64,000 bases of DNA from assembly GCA_029204225.1 (NCBI GenBank), contig CM055100.1:24251106-24315105 (forward strand), written 5' to 3'. Under the pieces are notes generated by a model, which was not told the origin of the DNA, did not search any database, and saw only the letters and a list, made by a program, of their open reading frames with translations. This stretch comes from Diphasiastrum complanatum. Taxonomy: Eukaryota; Streptophyta; Lycopodiopsida; Lycopodiales; Lycopodiaceae. Positions 42,451 through 54,318 of the stretch are shown here, one piece after another. The stretch's first letter is position 1, and each line of letters opens with the position of its first letter. The translations under genes and the position numbers were made by a program.

Positions 42451-42548
42451 GCCACGTTGATCCTGCTATGAGCATTCAGATTCTGCCACGCGTCTAAAAC
42501 GTGGCAGAATCCAAATGATCGGATCTCTGGAACGTGGCAGAATCTGAA
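42451..42548 (+). promoter_or_regulatory. ABRE/G-box-like AACGTGGC cluster with inverted repeats
   Basis: AACGTGGC occurs three times: 42451-42458 (reverse), 42498-42505 and 42531-42538. A perfect 16-bp inverted repeat (TTCAGATTCTGCCACG, arms 42475-42490 and 42533-42548) encloses an 11-bp arm at 42500-42510. ACGTGGC is the core bound by plant bZIP factors of the ABRE/G-box class. The cluster lies about 280-380 bp upstream of the XS-gene ATG. Function is inference from position and motif. Confidence 0.4.
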
Positions 42549-42830
42549 CGGAAATGGCATATCCAACGGTGGGCAGCTTAGGTCTTCTGATGCCATAAAG
42601 ATTGAACGGGGGCATTGTCTTCCCTTTCTTGTTTCCTTGCTTTCTTTTTCCTTCGATCGATCAGGGTATGTGGGCGCTGCAGCCATGGAAGCTCTGTAAA
42701 ACTGCAGAGATCGAAACGCATTGCTGTGTTTTTATGCTTTGATTTTTGTTCCTATGGATGTGCTGATCTTTCTGTGAGATGGGTTTGTAAAGATTTTGTG
42801 TTTTGGGAAGTAAAGAAAGAGGTATCAGAG

Positions 42831-45800
42831 ATGGATGTCCATATGCATCTCAGAAACAGCCAGACTGCAAATGCCCACATTTCTCAGCCTCCGGCATTTC
42901 TGAATCCTCATGGCACTCACTATCTATCAGCGGCAGATGACTACCATCACCGGTTTCTGGCGGATTTGGGTGCCCCTGGCTTGACATTTCGCTCAGCAAT
43001 TGCTTCGGATAGAGGGCTGCAACTTCCCTGGGAAAATGGTATGCATGATCTTGGATCGAGTATGGGAAACCCGCCGCTTATAGGACTTGCAGATGCAGCG
43101 CATTTTGCTGTTACGCCAATTCAAGGCAGTTGGACAAGGGAAAGCTTCCCTAGCCGATCGGATATTCTTCTGTCGGCAGATGCTAGCAGGGACTACCTAC
43201 CTCGGTATAATGCATCTGTTCTGTCTTCTATGCATGCCAACCCTGTTATTCCCAATGGCATGGCAGATTTGAATGCCCAATTGCAAAGCCTTTCCGGTTC
43301 TGAGATTCTGCCCAAAACAGAATTTGATCCAATGACAGGTTTGGGTTATCCTTGGACACAGATGCTAGGGGCTTCGCAAGTAGATCCGGCAGCAGTAATA
43401 CTGAGGCAAGAGCTTGCTGCTCATGCTGAGGGAAGTGGGTTGGGCAATACATTGAGTTTTGATAAGTATATTCCAAGTACTGGAAGAAATGTTGTTCCAC
43501 AAGAGCAAATTAATCCATTGTTGAGCATTCCTAGTTTTCTCGGAACAGGCCAAACCCTTGTAAGTAAATCTGCCTTACTTAGGGTTCCTGCTGGGATTAA
43601 CGAGACTTCCCTTGATGCACAATCATATCTATACAATTCATCCGATCCATTGTTGGAGGTACGAAATGTTAAATTCAAGTATTTTCTGTGAGGATCTAGG
43701 AATTCAGATATGCACTAGATGATAGATCCAGCATCTGTTCAGATACAAGACAAATTTGCAGTTTGTAAGGAGCAGGCTAATTCGGGGTCTTGATTTTGGA
43801 CTGTTGCAGGTCAGGCGTATGTCCTGTGCTTCTATGGGTGGATTAGCTTTTATGCCTCAGGAAATGCACATAATAGCTCCACCAGTCCAAAATGTGAAAA
43901 AAAGAAAGTTTCTGCATGAGTGGGAAAAGGAAGATTCTTGGTCAAGGGATGAATATGATGATGCAGATGATCTGGATACGGGGACAACAGACGCTGGGAA
44001 GTCTCAGGTTGAAAGTCCTCACAAGCTTTGCATCCAGGCAACGGATCAAACTAGGTGGACTTTTCATTTGCACTCATACAATCTCTTTAAGACTTGCTCT
44101 TAGAACTAAATTTATTATCCTCGGATGCAACTTGGGCTTAGTTTAATATGCTTGTTAATGCTCTACAGTCGAAGCTTTGGATCCTAGATTGTTCTGTTTC
44201 TGATTTATTTTTATGTAAATCTTGATCATTCTCACTTTGTGTGCTCTCATGTACTTATATGGAAGAATGATATTTTTTTGTTGTTATTGCAAAAGATACA
44301 CTAAAATATGCATAGATGGGCCTGTAAGTTTTAAAATCAACATGTCTAGGCTCTGAAATACTCTAATCCCTGCTTGACGTCAATTTCAGATTTCCCTTAT
44401 GTTAGCATGACGCTGATATTGTAACTGTTGAATTAAATCTCATAGAAGTTCTTGAAGTCCTTGGACATCATGTGTTTTGATTCTGTGACATTTAAGCCCT
44501 GCAAATCTCTTGTTGTATGCAAGATGTGATAGCTACTTGTTCTTGTCACTTCTGCGTATGGCTGGTGTTATTCTAAAATACTACTCTGATCCAAGAGTAG
44601 ATTTGTGGTTCCTGACATTTAGAATCCTGACGTTTAGAATTTATGCACTGAAGTTCATTAAGATTTCTTTCACGAGTCTTTTGGACTGAAGGCAGCTACA
44701 TTGTTTCTTTTAGAAATTCAAAGAATGTTTCTTCACTGTGTATTTTGTACCTTTGGGAAGTGTGGAGGAATGGCAATGTGCAATTTATCAAGTCCGCTTG
44801 ATTGCTACTGGATGTAGTTCCCTGACTATTTTTATTGCTTTATATATATGTTCAGAAACCTTGGCTGACTCTTGAATTTTGTGAATGATGTTCGTTCTGG
44901 TAATTATAATAGGAGTGATGAAAAGTCCAACAAAGCCTTGGTTACCTGGACTGATGTAGATGTCCCTGAGGGATCAAAAATTTCAAAAACCGGTGCTGCA
45001 GTGCAGAGGATCAGAGGGACATCTCAGCAGCATTCAGCCAAATTAGATCTCAGCAGGGTTAAAAGTAAGCATAAGCATCATAAAAATGCTGGTGTGCCAA
45101 AGGAGTCTTGTACAGCGGCAATATCTTCTGAGGAGATGATGTTGTGGCCACCTGCTGTAGTTGTCTATAACACTCGGACTGGAAAAACAGCTGAAGGAGT
45201 TTGGGATGGAATGAGTGGCAAAGAAATGGATAATTATTTGAAAGGTTAGTCTTGAAATGCACTTCAATGTACAGTGTGGTCGCTTTTGTTTGCTGTGAGT
45301 CATGATAATCGTGCTGTTGTGAATACCATTTTCTTACTATTTTCTCCTTGAGTTATTACTTTGAGCAACTTGGAGCTATGCAGTTTGATTGTTATGATTT
45401 TCTCTCAATTAAGGTGTCAAGTGTTTATTTCCTTCGCTTTGCTTGTCTCCATCATTACTGCATTTGCTTTTGACCTTCATTTAGGTGTTGCAGCATAGCG
45501 CTTGTTCTGTAGTAGAGTATACACTGTATGCATGCGTTCGGGGCTGCTATCAGTGCTGGCAATGCCCTTAGAGAGAAGTTGGAAACATCAACTGTAATCA
45601 AGTATGATAATTGTTGATTTAGATGCTAGGAAAAATTTCATGAGTCAAATTTTATTGCTCAATCAGAAGATTTTGCATTGAGATGGTATTGGCATATGGT
45701 ATTGATGCATGACTGATGCCATTTACCTAATTTCTGTCATTTGATCTTAGGTATAGGTCATTCACAAGGAAAATCAAGGCCCGTATGGGGAAAGCAAGGA

Positions 45801-46136
45801 CATAAAGGTTTGGTTTTAGTAAAGTACAAGCCTAATCTGCAAGGACTGCAGGAAGCAGAGCGTCTTCATAAACATTTTGAAGTAAATAGACGTGGGCGTC
45901 AGCAGTGGCTTCACATCAAGGCAAAGTCATCTGGCAATGACTCTGAGCCCAAGGATGGTCTGGACTTTGTGCATGTTGATGCTGCAACAAATGAAAACAA
46001 GCGCATTCTGTATGGATTTCTTGCAGGTCCCAGTGATGTTGAGAATTTGGATCCTGGATCAAAGATTAAGTTTGCAGTTCAAAGTAAAAGTGAGATTTTA
46101 GAGAGGCAACATCTTTTGGAAAAAGTTATTGATTGA
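42831..46136 (+). CDS. XS-domain protein (SGS3-related RNA-binding family), four exons
   Basis: Exons: 42831-43658, 43810-44054, 44913-45244, 45751-46136. All introns are GT-AG and phases agree (0, 2, 1), giving 596 residues. The ATG at 42831 is the first in frame. Residues 1-276 are low-complexity, rich in Ser, Pro, His and Leu, with no known domain. Residues 277-358 include a basic KKRKF nuclear-signal-like run followed by an acidic DEYDDADDLD. Residues about 433-590 form the XS domain: LWPPAVVVYNTRTG, GKQGHKGLVLVKY, LQEAERLHKHFEVNRRGRQQW, ILYGFLAGPSDVENLD and LKFEM-like KIKFAVQSKSE. XS is an RRM-like fold that binds double-stranded RNA in SGS3. There is no zf-XS or XH domain, so this is an XS-only family member rather than SGS3 itself. 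All exons are open, so the gene looks intact. Confidence 0.85.
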
Positions 46137-48370
46137 TAAAGGTTACTAGCTCCCTCACAAGTGGAAGATTGTTTCAGTCCTACTGAAGAAAATGCAGAGT
46201 GACTTCATATCTTGAGTTTTCCTGATGGGGAGCATGTTTACCTGAGTGTTATCTATTCCAGTCTCATGATGTAAGTAAACCATTATGCTTATGAAGAAGA
46301 AGGTTCTTGACTCTAGGTTCCTTGTTCCAAAAAAGGTTGTGGATAGCTAATCAGGAAATTGTTGATCTCAGTTTTCATATCTATAGCACACTTATACAAT
46401 GATGAAGTTTATTGTTAACATGTGCTGCTGTCTATTGATATATTCAGATAATCAACCTGGCAGCTACAGTATGCAGTTAAATAACAGTGGAGTGGCATTG
46501 CGATGTTTGTTTATCTAATGGGTCTGTTCATCGCTTAAGAGTTCTTTTATGTACACAACTTGCAAGAAGATAGCCACTTTTAGTCCAAGTCATTATAGTT
46601 TATACATAGTCAACAAAGGTTTAAACTTTGTACAAAAATGATCTTTTGTTTTAGATGGGTGAGGGGATACATATTGTATGAGATCTGTGAAAGCATGCTT
46701 GAACAAGCAATCTATTGTCCTCTTTGATCATCTTCCAGAGAGTGCTGGAGCTTTTTTTGAGTCATTCTTCTAATAGTATATTAGGGGATGCTATATTTGA
46801 TTAAAACCTTTAAGGATATCATTTCAATAATTGCATTTGCCAATGAATGAGAAATTTCATCCTAGTCATCTTTCTCTTCCTAGTAATAAGGTTCCTGGGG
46901 CTGCTATGGTCCACCAAAGCCTTTCCAAAGCTTTCAGCGTGAACCAACTCAATCCCAATCTGGTGTTCATCAATTTGTGGCCTTTGTGAACTAAGCAATA
47001 TTTATTTTATTATCAAATGAAGTACAAATATAGCATATAGCATACACAGAGCACTCTTCAACAAAGAAAACTCAATAAAGACAAAGGTATCATTGTAAAT
47101 GTCTCCAGCAAGGCAGCTATAAATGTGGATATTGCAAGCCTCTCATATGGCCCAAAAATACCCATTACAAGTACCAGTGGGAACATCAAGGCACTAATCC
47201 CATAGGACAAATGTGGTTGCTGGATCAATAGGAGTATTTTTGTGGTTATTAGACCATGAAATTGAACCAATGACAACTAAAGGAAACTAGCAAAAAGCAC
47301 TTGATACTTAAAACATGGATGAAGAATGTGTCTATCAAATACTGAGGAAAGGATTGTATTGCTACATATCAAGTTCAGTCATGCTAACCGAATGAACACA
47401 TTAGCACCATGAATTGTATGCATTTCATGCCAAAAGCACTTGATACTTTAAATATGGATGAAGAATGTGTCTATAAAATAATGAGGAAAGGATTGTATTG
47501 CTACACATCAAGTCAAGTCATGCTAACCGAATGAACACATTAGCACCATAAACCGTATGCATTTCATGCCAAGCCAAATCCAACACAACATGTGTGCCAC
47601 AAGAATGTAAGTAAATCACCATGCCTCCATTGCATCATTCTATCTATGATCCCACAAGTTGATCAAAAAGCATTGTATCATTGAGAGAACAAGGTGTCAG
47701 AGAATAATACTCATACCACCAGAGAGATCCCTCACAAATCCATAAGCTGAACACCAAGAATCCAAAATCGAACAAATGCTATAGAAGGTGAGCATTGTTG
47801 TGAATAGAGGACGTTGCAAATCACAAACTATATGAAGTACCAAGATTTAGAAAATGTGCACTATGATCTAGAACAATTGCAATTTTGAAACTATGTAAAT
47901 TTAAGACATCATGTGCAAGAATTAGATAATGCTTCTTGGTTTCCAAGGGAGGCTCGAACTTGGGACCAAAAAAACTTTGGATGCCAAGCTAACCAAGTAA
48001 GCCAACCTCATCTAAAATGTCATTTGGCTCATGAAATACATCCTAGTTAGGTACTATATCTAAAACTTCTTGGATCATCTAATATAGGTCATGGATATAT
48101 AGCAATAGTTAGAGCATGTGTAAAAGCACATCAATCAAAAGGGTAATCATCTCATCTTGGGTGATCATTCAACAGCCTACCAAAGACAAAGCTTGGATCT
48201 TGAAGACAACCTTTATGGAACTCTCACTACATTTGACAACTTGGAGCTCAAATTATGTTCTTATTGTAATGAGTGATCATACTCACTACATACATCAAGA
48301 ACCTGTTAATTATGTTGTTTTTATGCATGTAATTATTATCGATCCAGGATAGTCTCATCAAGCTAAATTG
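46137..48370. other. 3' flank of the XS gene and unrecognised sequence
   Basis: The first few hundred bases are probably 3' UTR and flank; no polyadenylation signal stands out. Beyond that no protein family is recognised. A 139-bp tandem duplication lies at 47293-47431 and 47432-47570 (ATGGATGAAGAATGTGTCTA in each copy). Confidence 0.45.
47293..47570. repeat. 139-bp tandem duplication
   Basis: Two copies share AAAAGCACTTGATACTT, GAGGAAAGGATTGTATTGCT and CTAACCGAATGAACACATTA, with about ten differences. Non-coding. Confidence 0.9.
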
Positions 48371-48380
48371 TGAGGAGGAG

Positions 48381-48960
48381 TGTTAAAATTTCACAATTTT
48401 AGCTTGACCAATTTTGGTCACATGCATTGTAATTGGCAAGATGGCCATGTAAATAGTTGCCACACGTGCCAAATAGCATAGGATGCTTTCCCAAGACTTC
48501 ATTCCTCATATTACATTGTGATAGCATGTTTGAAATGAGGCCAAAGTGTGCTTAGATAAGCTAGAGAAATTCTAGGAGCTAAAAATAGCATGTTTTACAT
48601 TGTTTTTGGAGCTTCAGATCTTGAACCCATATTTGGGTGGAACGAATGACCTATTAGGTTAGATGTTAGGTTAGGTTATGATAAGTACAGAGATGCCCTA
48701 AAACATTTAGATCCAAGCTTAAAATGTATAAATGTATGATGGGATCTCCTTCCAAATATCAAGAAAAATCGAGTTTTTCCACTTCTATCATCATTGTCTT
48801 TTGGTGGCGAGTTCTAGCTATTGGATGTGAGTGTTCTTATGATTTAATTGCTTGGTTTGGAAGGTACTAAACCTGTTTACAGGTCTGAGAAGCTTGCTGT
48901 ACTTTATTTTGTTCATTTGATCAAATCTATGTGCCTAATGTGGAGTTAAATCCCAAATTT
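48381..48960 (+). repeat. Copia-type 3' LTR (plus strand)
   Basis: GTGAGGAGGAG at 48370-48380 is a typical polypurine tract and is followed by TGTTAAAATTTCACAATTTT. The far end near 48960 is uncertain. The sequence just upstream (48116-48352) is open for 78 codons but shows no RNase H, so the element it belongs to is truncated or non-autonomous. Confidence 0.5.
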
Positions 48961-49413
48961 GCTAGTTTTGATAACTAGTCTTGATTCTAGCTCATAGTTT
49001 GGATCTAGATCTTTGATTTGAGCATCCTCCATCACTTTTAGGATTGATTGGGATTCATTTTTTTGTAAAATTTTGTCAAGGGTCATGTCACACACCAAAT
49101 CTAAACTTTTCAAATGTCATAAGCCTAACTTGGCTTGAGCTACATCAGAACCTACTTTTGGCCTAATCACAACTTGCCATGTGCACTTGCCTATTTTGCC
49201 TTTAATGCCAAAAAATGGCCTAATCAACATCAAACACTTGGCTAGATCTCTACTAAAAACTTGAGTACCCCTAACTCAACATAACTAAGATATTTTTGTC
49301 TATTTTCCACACGTGGGAACATGCTCCACAAGTGTGATTTTTTCACATGAACAATAATTGCAAAATAACAAAGCTAGATTTTGCCATATTGTTCACACTC
49401 CTCAAAAACTAGC

Positions 49414-50589
49414 TTAATAAGGTACTAGATCAACCAAGGAGCTTGTGAAACTTGTTGAGTGGATCCTTTGGTATGCATGTGAAGTGAAAACTGGCCAAGG
49501 GATCCTCCATAGTAGCAACCTCACCATATTCATGATAAGATTTCTTTGGTAGAAATCACTTGCCACCTCCTTTGAAGAGCATTCCACCAATTTGCCACTA
49601 TATCCTTGTGCTTCCTCCATGCTTGATGATGATCTTTGACTTGAAAGCTCCACTTGAATGAAGATGGCTGCACCATAAAGTGAGAAATCCGAGGCTTCCA
49701 TGTCTCATAAAGATCATAAAGATCAAGATCATAAGATGAGCAAATGTGATGACTATCAAGATTTTCAGTTCTAGCTTGACTAGTCCATATACTATGAACT
49801 TTTTCCATGATGAATCTAATGTTGAAATCAAACGCTAACTTGATATTCTTGAGGCTAAATACTTGCTCAAGGATGTAAGTGTACTTCAAGGATGATTCAC
49901 TTAATCTCAAGAGAAGTGTACAAAATGCATCATAACATGTAAAAACATGATTTTTCAAACTATGAGTAACAAACTCATTCTTGCTCTTACTAAATCCAAG
50001 AGCATACATTTGATGACACAACTTCTCGCTTTCAAAATGTTTTGGAAACATATCCAAGCCATTAGAGACAAGAAATATGTCCATGGCAAAAGGCATCATA
50101 CAAGACTAGTATTGCCTTACTTGAACTTTGAGATGTAGAAATCTTAATAAAGCAAGATGGTACATCAAATAATGGAAGGGAAGCATAAGTGAATGTGTTG
50201 AAGCAGATACCACCTAAAAATTGCCCCTCTTTGCCATGTATTGTGAGCCACAAATTAGACTTGGCCTTGCCTCTTGAAGATCTCCATGAAACCATGTGTT
50301 GAGAAGACTCCTCCTCAAGCCTTGGCAAATCTCCATCATAATTTTGGATTTTTGGTAGATTTGAGAATCCTACCATCATCCTCTTGATTGAGATTAGATC
50401 CTCCCTATTCCTTATATGCAAAGGAATATTGGCAAAGCATATGGATCTAAATATCCCCAAAGTATCAACTATTGCAATCTTCATATCAAGCATCTTTGAT
50501 AAGAGATACCTCCAATTGAAGTCTTCAAATAAGAAGTCACATGAAATGGCACCATCTTTGCTTCTACAAGATGAAATAAGATCATCCAA
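49414..50589 (-). other. Unrecognised coding-like sequence downstream of gag
   Basis: Three overlapping minus-strand frames (50062-50589, 49530-50099, 49414-49701) appear to be pieces of one former frame of nearly 400 codons joined by single-base shifts near 50085 and 49700. Composition is protein-like: DWKRYLL-type hydrophobic/aromatic patches such as FEDFNWRYLLSKML, SICFANIPLHIRNREDLI and IVANWWNALQRRWQ. I do not recognise a family. It may be captured host sequence or an element-specific ORF. Confidence 0.4.
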
Positions 50590-51053
50590 ATGGCAAGATA
50601 AGAGAATTGAGAAATAGACCTTGGCAATAACTCTCCATGTGCTTTTGCCAAAGCACCATCTTCATGAACTTTACCTTCGTGGAACATAGGTTGAGGTAGA
50701 TCATTTGCCTTCTCCTCCTTGTGATGATCCAAGCTCCTCTTGGCCACACTTCCACAAGGATTAGCATCAATCTTGAAAAGACTACCACATCTAGTCCCAC
50801 TTGCTACTACATCACCATCCTTCTTCTTGAAACAATTAGAAGCAAAATGCCCCTTCTTTCTACAAAGGAAGCACTTCTTGTTGGATTTGCAACTTGTTGA
50901 TGTTTGTGATGACTCCTCACTACTCCCTCCTTTGACTTGTCCTTCTTGAAATGTTGATGTTTCTCTTTGCCCCTTCCTCTTGGCTTGTCCTTCTTGAAGT
51001 TTCACTTCTCCATCATCGTTCAATGTGTTTTTATTTTCATAGATGGATTTCAA
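50481..51053 (-). pseudogene. Gag fragment with CCHC zinc knuckle
   Basis: The frame carries CFLCRKKGHFASNCFKKK, a canonical copia gag CCHC knuckle, after a Lys/Gln/Ser-rich region. It is followed by a Lys/Asp-rich segment. The last 45 codons overlap a second frame that looks more coherent, indicating a frameshift near 50590. The N-terminal gag domain is missing. Confidence 0.65.
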
Positions 51054-51556
51054 TGTGTCCCAAGTGTGATACCAATCTGTGGGATCGGATGGATGTGAAT
51101 TATCAGCTTTGATACTACTTCGGTTGACGTTTGGATTGATGTCAGCTAAAGAAACAAAGAATTCTTGAAAGCAGAATTGTGGATTACTTAGAGAATGGAG
51201 TTTTTATGAGCTGTTCTTTGTGTTGAATCAGATTATCAATGTAGGAGTCTTAGACTACCGTGAAAGAGAGATTGCAAAGACGATTAGGGGTCTGAGACAA
51301 CCATGCAATCCTCTAGTACTGATAACCTGGTATAAAGAGAATGTAGAATCAATTTAGGCATCAAAGATAGCCATACAATTCTCTGATAACAATGTTTGTG
51401 TAAGAGGAGTGAGAGTTATCATTCAACAAAAATGCAAAAGAATATAGAACAATAGCGAATCTGTATAATAAAGTTGTAACACAACGATCAGATCACAATA
51501 AAATCATGCTAATAAGCGCGTGATCCTACTTACAGATTCAAGACAATTGTTATGTT

Positions 51557-51686
<130 letters not shown>

Positions 51687-51967
51687 ATGATTACCAACTC
51701 TAAGGAGTCAGCTACTGTGAGACCCGTTCTGGTCGTTTGTTCTCTGACAGATAACTTATGATGACACTTACAATGACTTGATCTATCTGATCTGATTATT
51801 TCCTTCGATGTCTTGTCTTCAATTGCTCATTTACATTTGTAGCAGCTGGAAGATCTTGTATTATTCTAGCTTTACATTTACAAGATTACTTAACAGCTGA
51901 TTAACTGTCTAATTAGATAGCTATTATTGGAGCGTGAAGACGTAGACAGTCTGTACATGAAATATTG

Positions 51968-52245
51968 TGTATTTCTTCAGAGTGTCGCCTGTGTAATATC
52001 CCGTGTAAATCTACAATGTCACATGTGTAGTATCCCATGTAAAACTGTAGTGTCGCTTTTTGCCCTAATTGTCGTCTGTCAAAAATTGCAAGGAAAAATG
52101 CAGTGTCACATTTTTTGCCTTTTTCGCCTGTCAAAAACTACATGTAAAAATGTTGTGTCGCTTTTTTGCCCTAATTGTCGCCTGTCAAAAACTGCATGTA
52201 AAAGTGCAGTGTCGCTTTTTTCACCTTTTTCGCAAAAAGTGTCAC
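51968..52245. repeat. Degenerate tandem repeat, about 53-bp unit, about five copies
   Basis: CTGTCAAAAA recurs at 52076, 52128 and 52182, flanked by TGTAAAAMTGYAGTGTCGC and TTTTTTGCCCTAATTGTCGC blocks. Earlier, more diverged units start near 51981. Both strands stay open through part of it, a by-product of the repeat. Confidence 0.8.
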
Positions 52246-52334
52246 TTTTCTGGAAGTGCCTAAATGGCACAAAAAACAGCTTAGATAAGTGTCTCTAAAC
52301 ACTTAATTGCAAATTAAGGTAAAAATAAGCGACA

Positions 52335-54318
52335 GTGTTGAGTATTGAATATTGGGGTGAAGCAATAAGTTGTGCAAACTATTTGTGCAATAGATTACCT
52401 CACAATGCACTTGCTGGAAAATCACCATATGAAGTCTTGTTTAAGAAGATACCTAAGGTAGATCACCTTAGAGTTTTTGGATGTGCTTGCTTTGTTCATG
52501 TACCCTTGGAAAGAAGGAAAAGAGATGATCCTAAATCTATCAAAGGGATCATGGTTGGATATTCATCCAACAAGAAGGCTTATAGAATCTATGTTCCCTC
52601 TACCTCAACTACAATTGAGAGTAGGGATGTTATATTCCATGAGAATCACACCAAGGAGGTCTCAAAGAGAAAAATTTGAGCCTAGGAGGCTTACATATGA
52701 AGATAGAGGCAAGCAAGTGGAACTCAACTCCACTAATTGTGCTTTTTTTATTTCACATGAGGAGCCAAAGGATGTATATGATGCACTCAATTAGAAGGAA
52801 TGGTTTCTTGCCATGAAGGAGGAATATGATGCTTTGATGGCCAACAAGACATGGGAGCTTGTGGATCTTCCATCCAACAAGCACACCATTGGTTGTAAGT
52901 GGGTTTTTCGAGTCAAATACAATCAAGATGGCACAATCAACAAGTACAAAGCAAGGCTTTGTGCAAAGGGTTTTGCTCAAGTTTATGGACTTGATTATGA
53001 GGAGACTTTTGCTCCAGTTGCAAAGATGGTATCAATTAGAATCATAATTTCTATTGCTTGTTTTTCAATTGGCAAGTTCTTCAACTAGATGTCTCTAATG
53101 CATTTTTAAATGGATATCTAGAAGAAGAGATTTATATGGACCAGCCTATTGGGTTCATCCATGAAAAAGACAAAGTTTGCTTGCTCTTCAAAAGTCTATA
53201 TGGACTAAAGCAAGCTCCAAGGTCGTGGTATTCTCGACTTAACACTTTTCTTGAGTTACTAGGATTTAGTCTTAGTAACTATGATCCTTCCTTGTATGTC
53301 AAGTTTTTTGATAAAGATATTGTCATCCTTCTTGTCTATGTTGATGATATCATTCTAACAGGAAGTTGCGTCAAGTTAGTTGAGGAAACCAAGATTACAC
53401 TTGGAAAAGAGTTCAAAATGCAAGATTTTGGAAAAATTCACTACATATTAGGATCAAAGATTGACTTTCTTAAAGATAAAGCTTTTGTATGTCAATCCAA
53501 GTATGCTCTTTCAATGCTAAAAAGTTCAATATGTTAGATTGTAAAAGTATAGAAACTCCTATGGAGCAAATTGTAAAAGACCCTAACAAAGGTGATGAAA
53601 GATCCTTCGTGGACATCACTCTTTTTAGGAGTCTTATAGGCTCCCTAACTTGGCTCACAATAACTAGACCTGACATAAGTTTTAGTGTTCATAAGTTGAG
53701 CCAAGCTATGCAAAATCCTACTATTCATCATTGGAAAATGGACAAGAGAGTGCTTAGATACATATCTTCAACTTTTGATTATGGTTTGTTGTATAAAAGT
53801 GAAAATCTTTCTATAGTTGGCTATTTTGACTTGGATTTTGCAAGTGATAGAGCAGATCGAAAATCTACAAGTGCTTATGTCATATATCTTGGAGGAAACT
53901 TGATATCTTGGCTTTCCAAAAAGCAAGATACTGTATCACTCTCATCTTGTGAAGCTGAGTATAAGACACTCACTACTACAACAAAGGAAGTGCTTTGGAT
54001 CAAGAGGTTGCTAGTGGAGCTAAAGATAATCATGGAAGATTATTTACCTATGATCATGTGTGACAACATCTCAGCACAAGCCCTTGCCAACAATCCGATT
54101 TTTCATGCAAGGAGCAAACACATCGAGGTTGCACATCACTTCGTGAGAGAGAAGCTCATTGGAGGGGAAATCTACTTGGAGCATATCAACACATCATCTT
54201 GTATTGCAGATTTGCTCACCAAACCTTTGAGCAAGAGTTCCTTCATCAAGCATAGAGCCAATCTTGGAGTAATACCAAGATCCATGTTTAAGTCAACATA
54301 GATTGTTTTTAGGAGGAG
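52335..54318 (+). pseudogene. Copia pol, integrase end to RNase H, nearly intact
   Basis: The plus-strand order is: integrase C-terminus (NYLCNRLPHNALAGKSPYE, RVFGCACFVHVP, GYSSNKKAYRIY), linker (PRRLTYEDRGKQVE), RT (NKTWELVDLPSNKHTIGCKW, YKARLCAKGFAQ, QLDVSNAFLNGYLEEEIYM, LYGLKQAPRSWY, catalytic YVDD in LLVYVDDIILTG), then RNase H (RKSTSAYVIYLGG, SLSSCEAEY, DNISAQALANNPIFHARSKH, ADLLTKPLS), stop at 54301. Frame breaks lie near 52670, 53065 and 53520, plus a TAG at 52792-52794. The polypurine tract AGGAGGAG (54311-54318) and 3' LTR follow. Gag, protease and the integrase core are missing at the left. Confidence 0.85.

Larger units (their letters stand above)
49397..51085 (-). mobile_element. 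LTR element with gag-type zinc knuckle and unrecognised ORF in place of pol
   Basis: On the minus strand, from high to low: a GGGATCCCACA-like LTR end near 51079, a TTGGTATCA primer-site-like sequence (about 51066-51076), coding sequence with a CCHC knuckle, about 1.1 kb of further coding-like sequence, then a purine tract (GAGGAG) and TGTGAACAATATGGC starting at 49397, the apparent 3' LTR. No protease DSG/DTG, integrase or RT motif is visible. This is the layout of a non-autonomous (LARD/TR-GAG-like) element. Confidence 0.5.

Noticed and set aside
42615-42830. Upstream extension of the XS protein from 42615
   Set aside because: That frame start is TTG, and no ATG occurs in frame before 42831; the stretch reads like 5' UTR with short upstream ATGs.
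42831-46136. XS-domain gene as SGS3 itself
   Set aside because: There is no zf-XS finger before XS and no long coiled coil or XH domain after it; the protein ends soon after XS.
51913-52298. Cys-rich open frame at 51927-52298 as a small secreted protein
   Set aside because: It is produced by the 53-bp tandem repeat, and the opposite strand is open as well.
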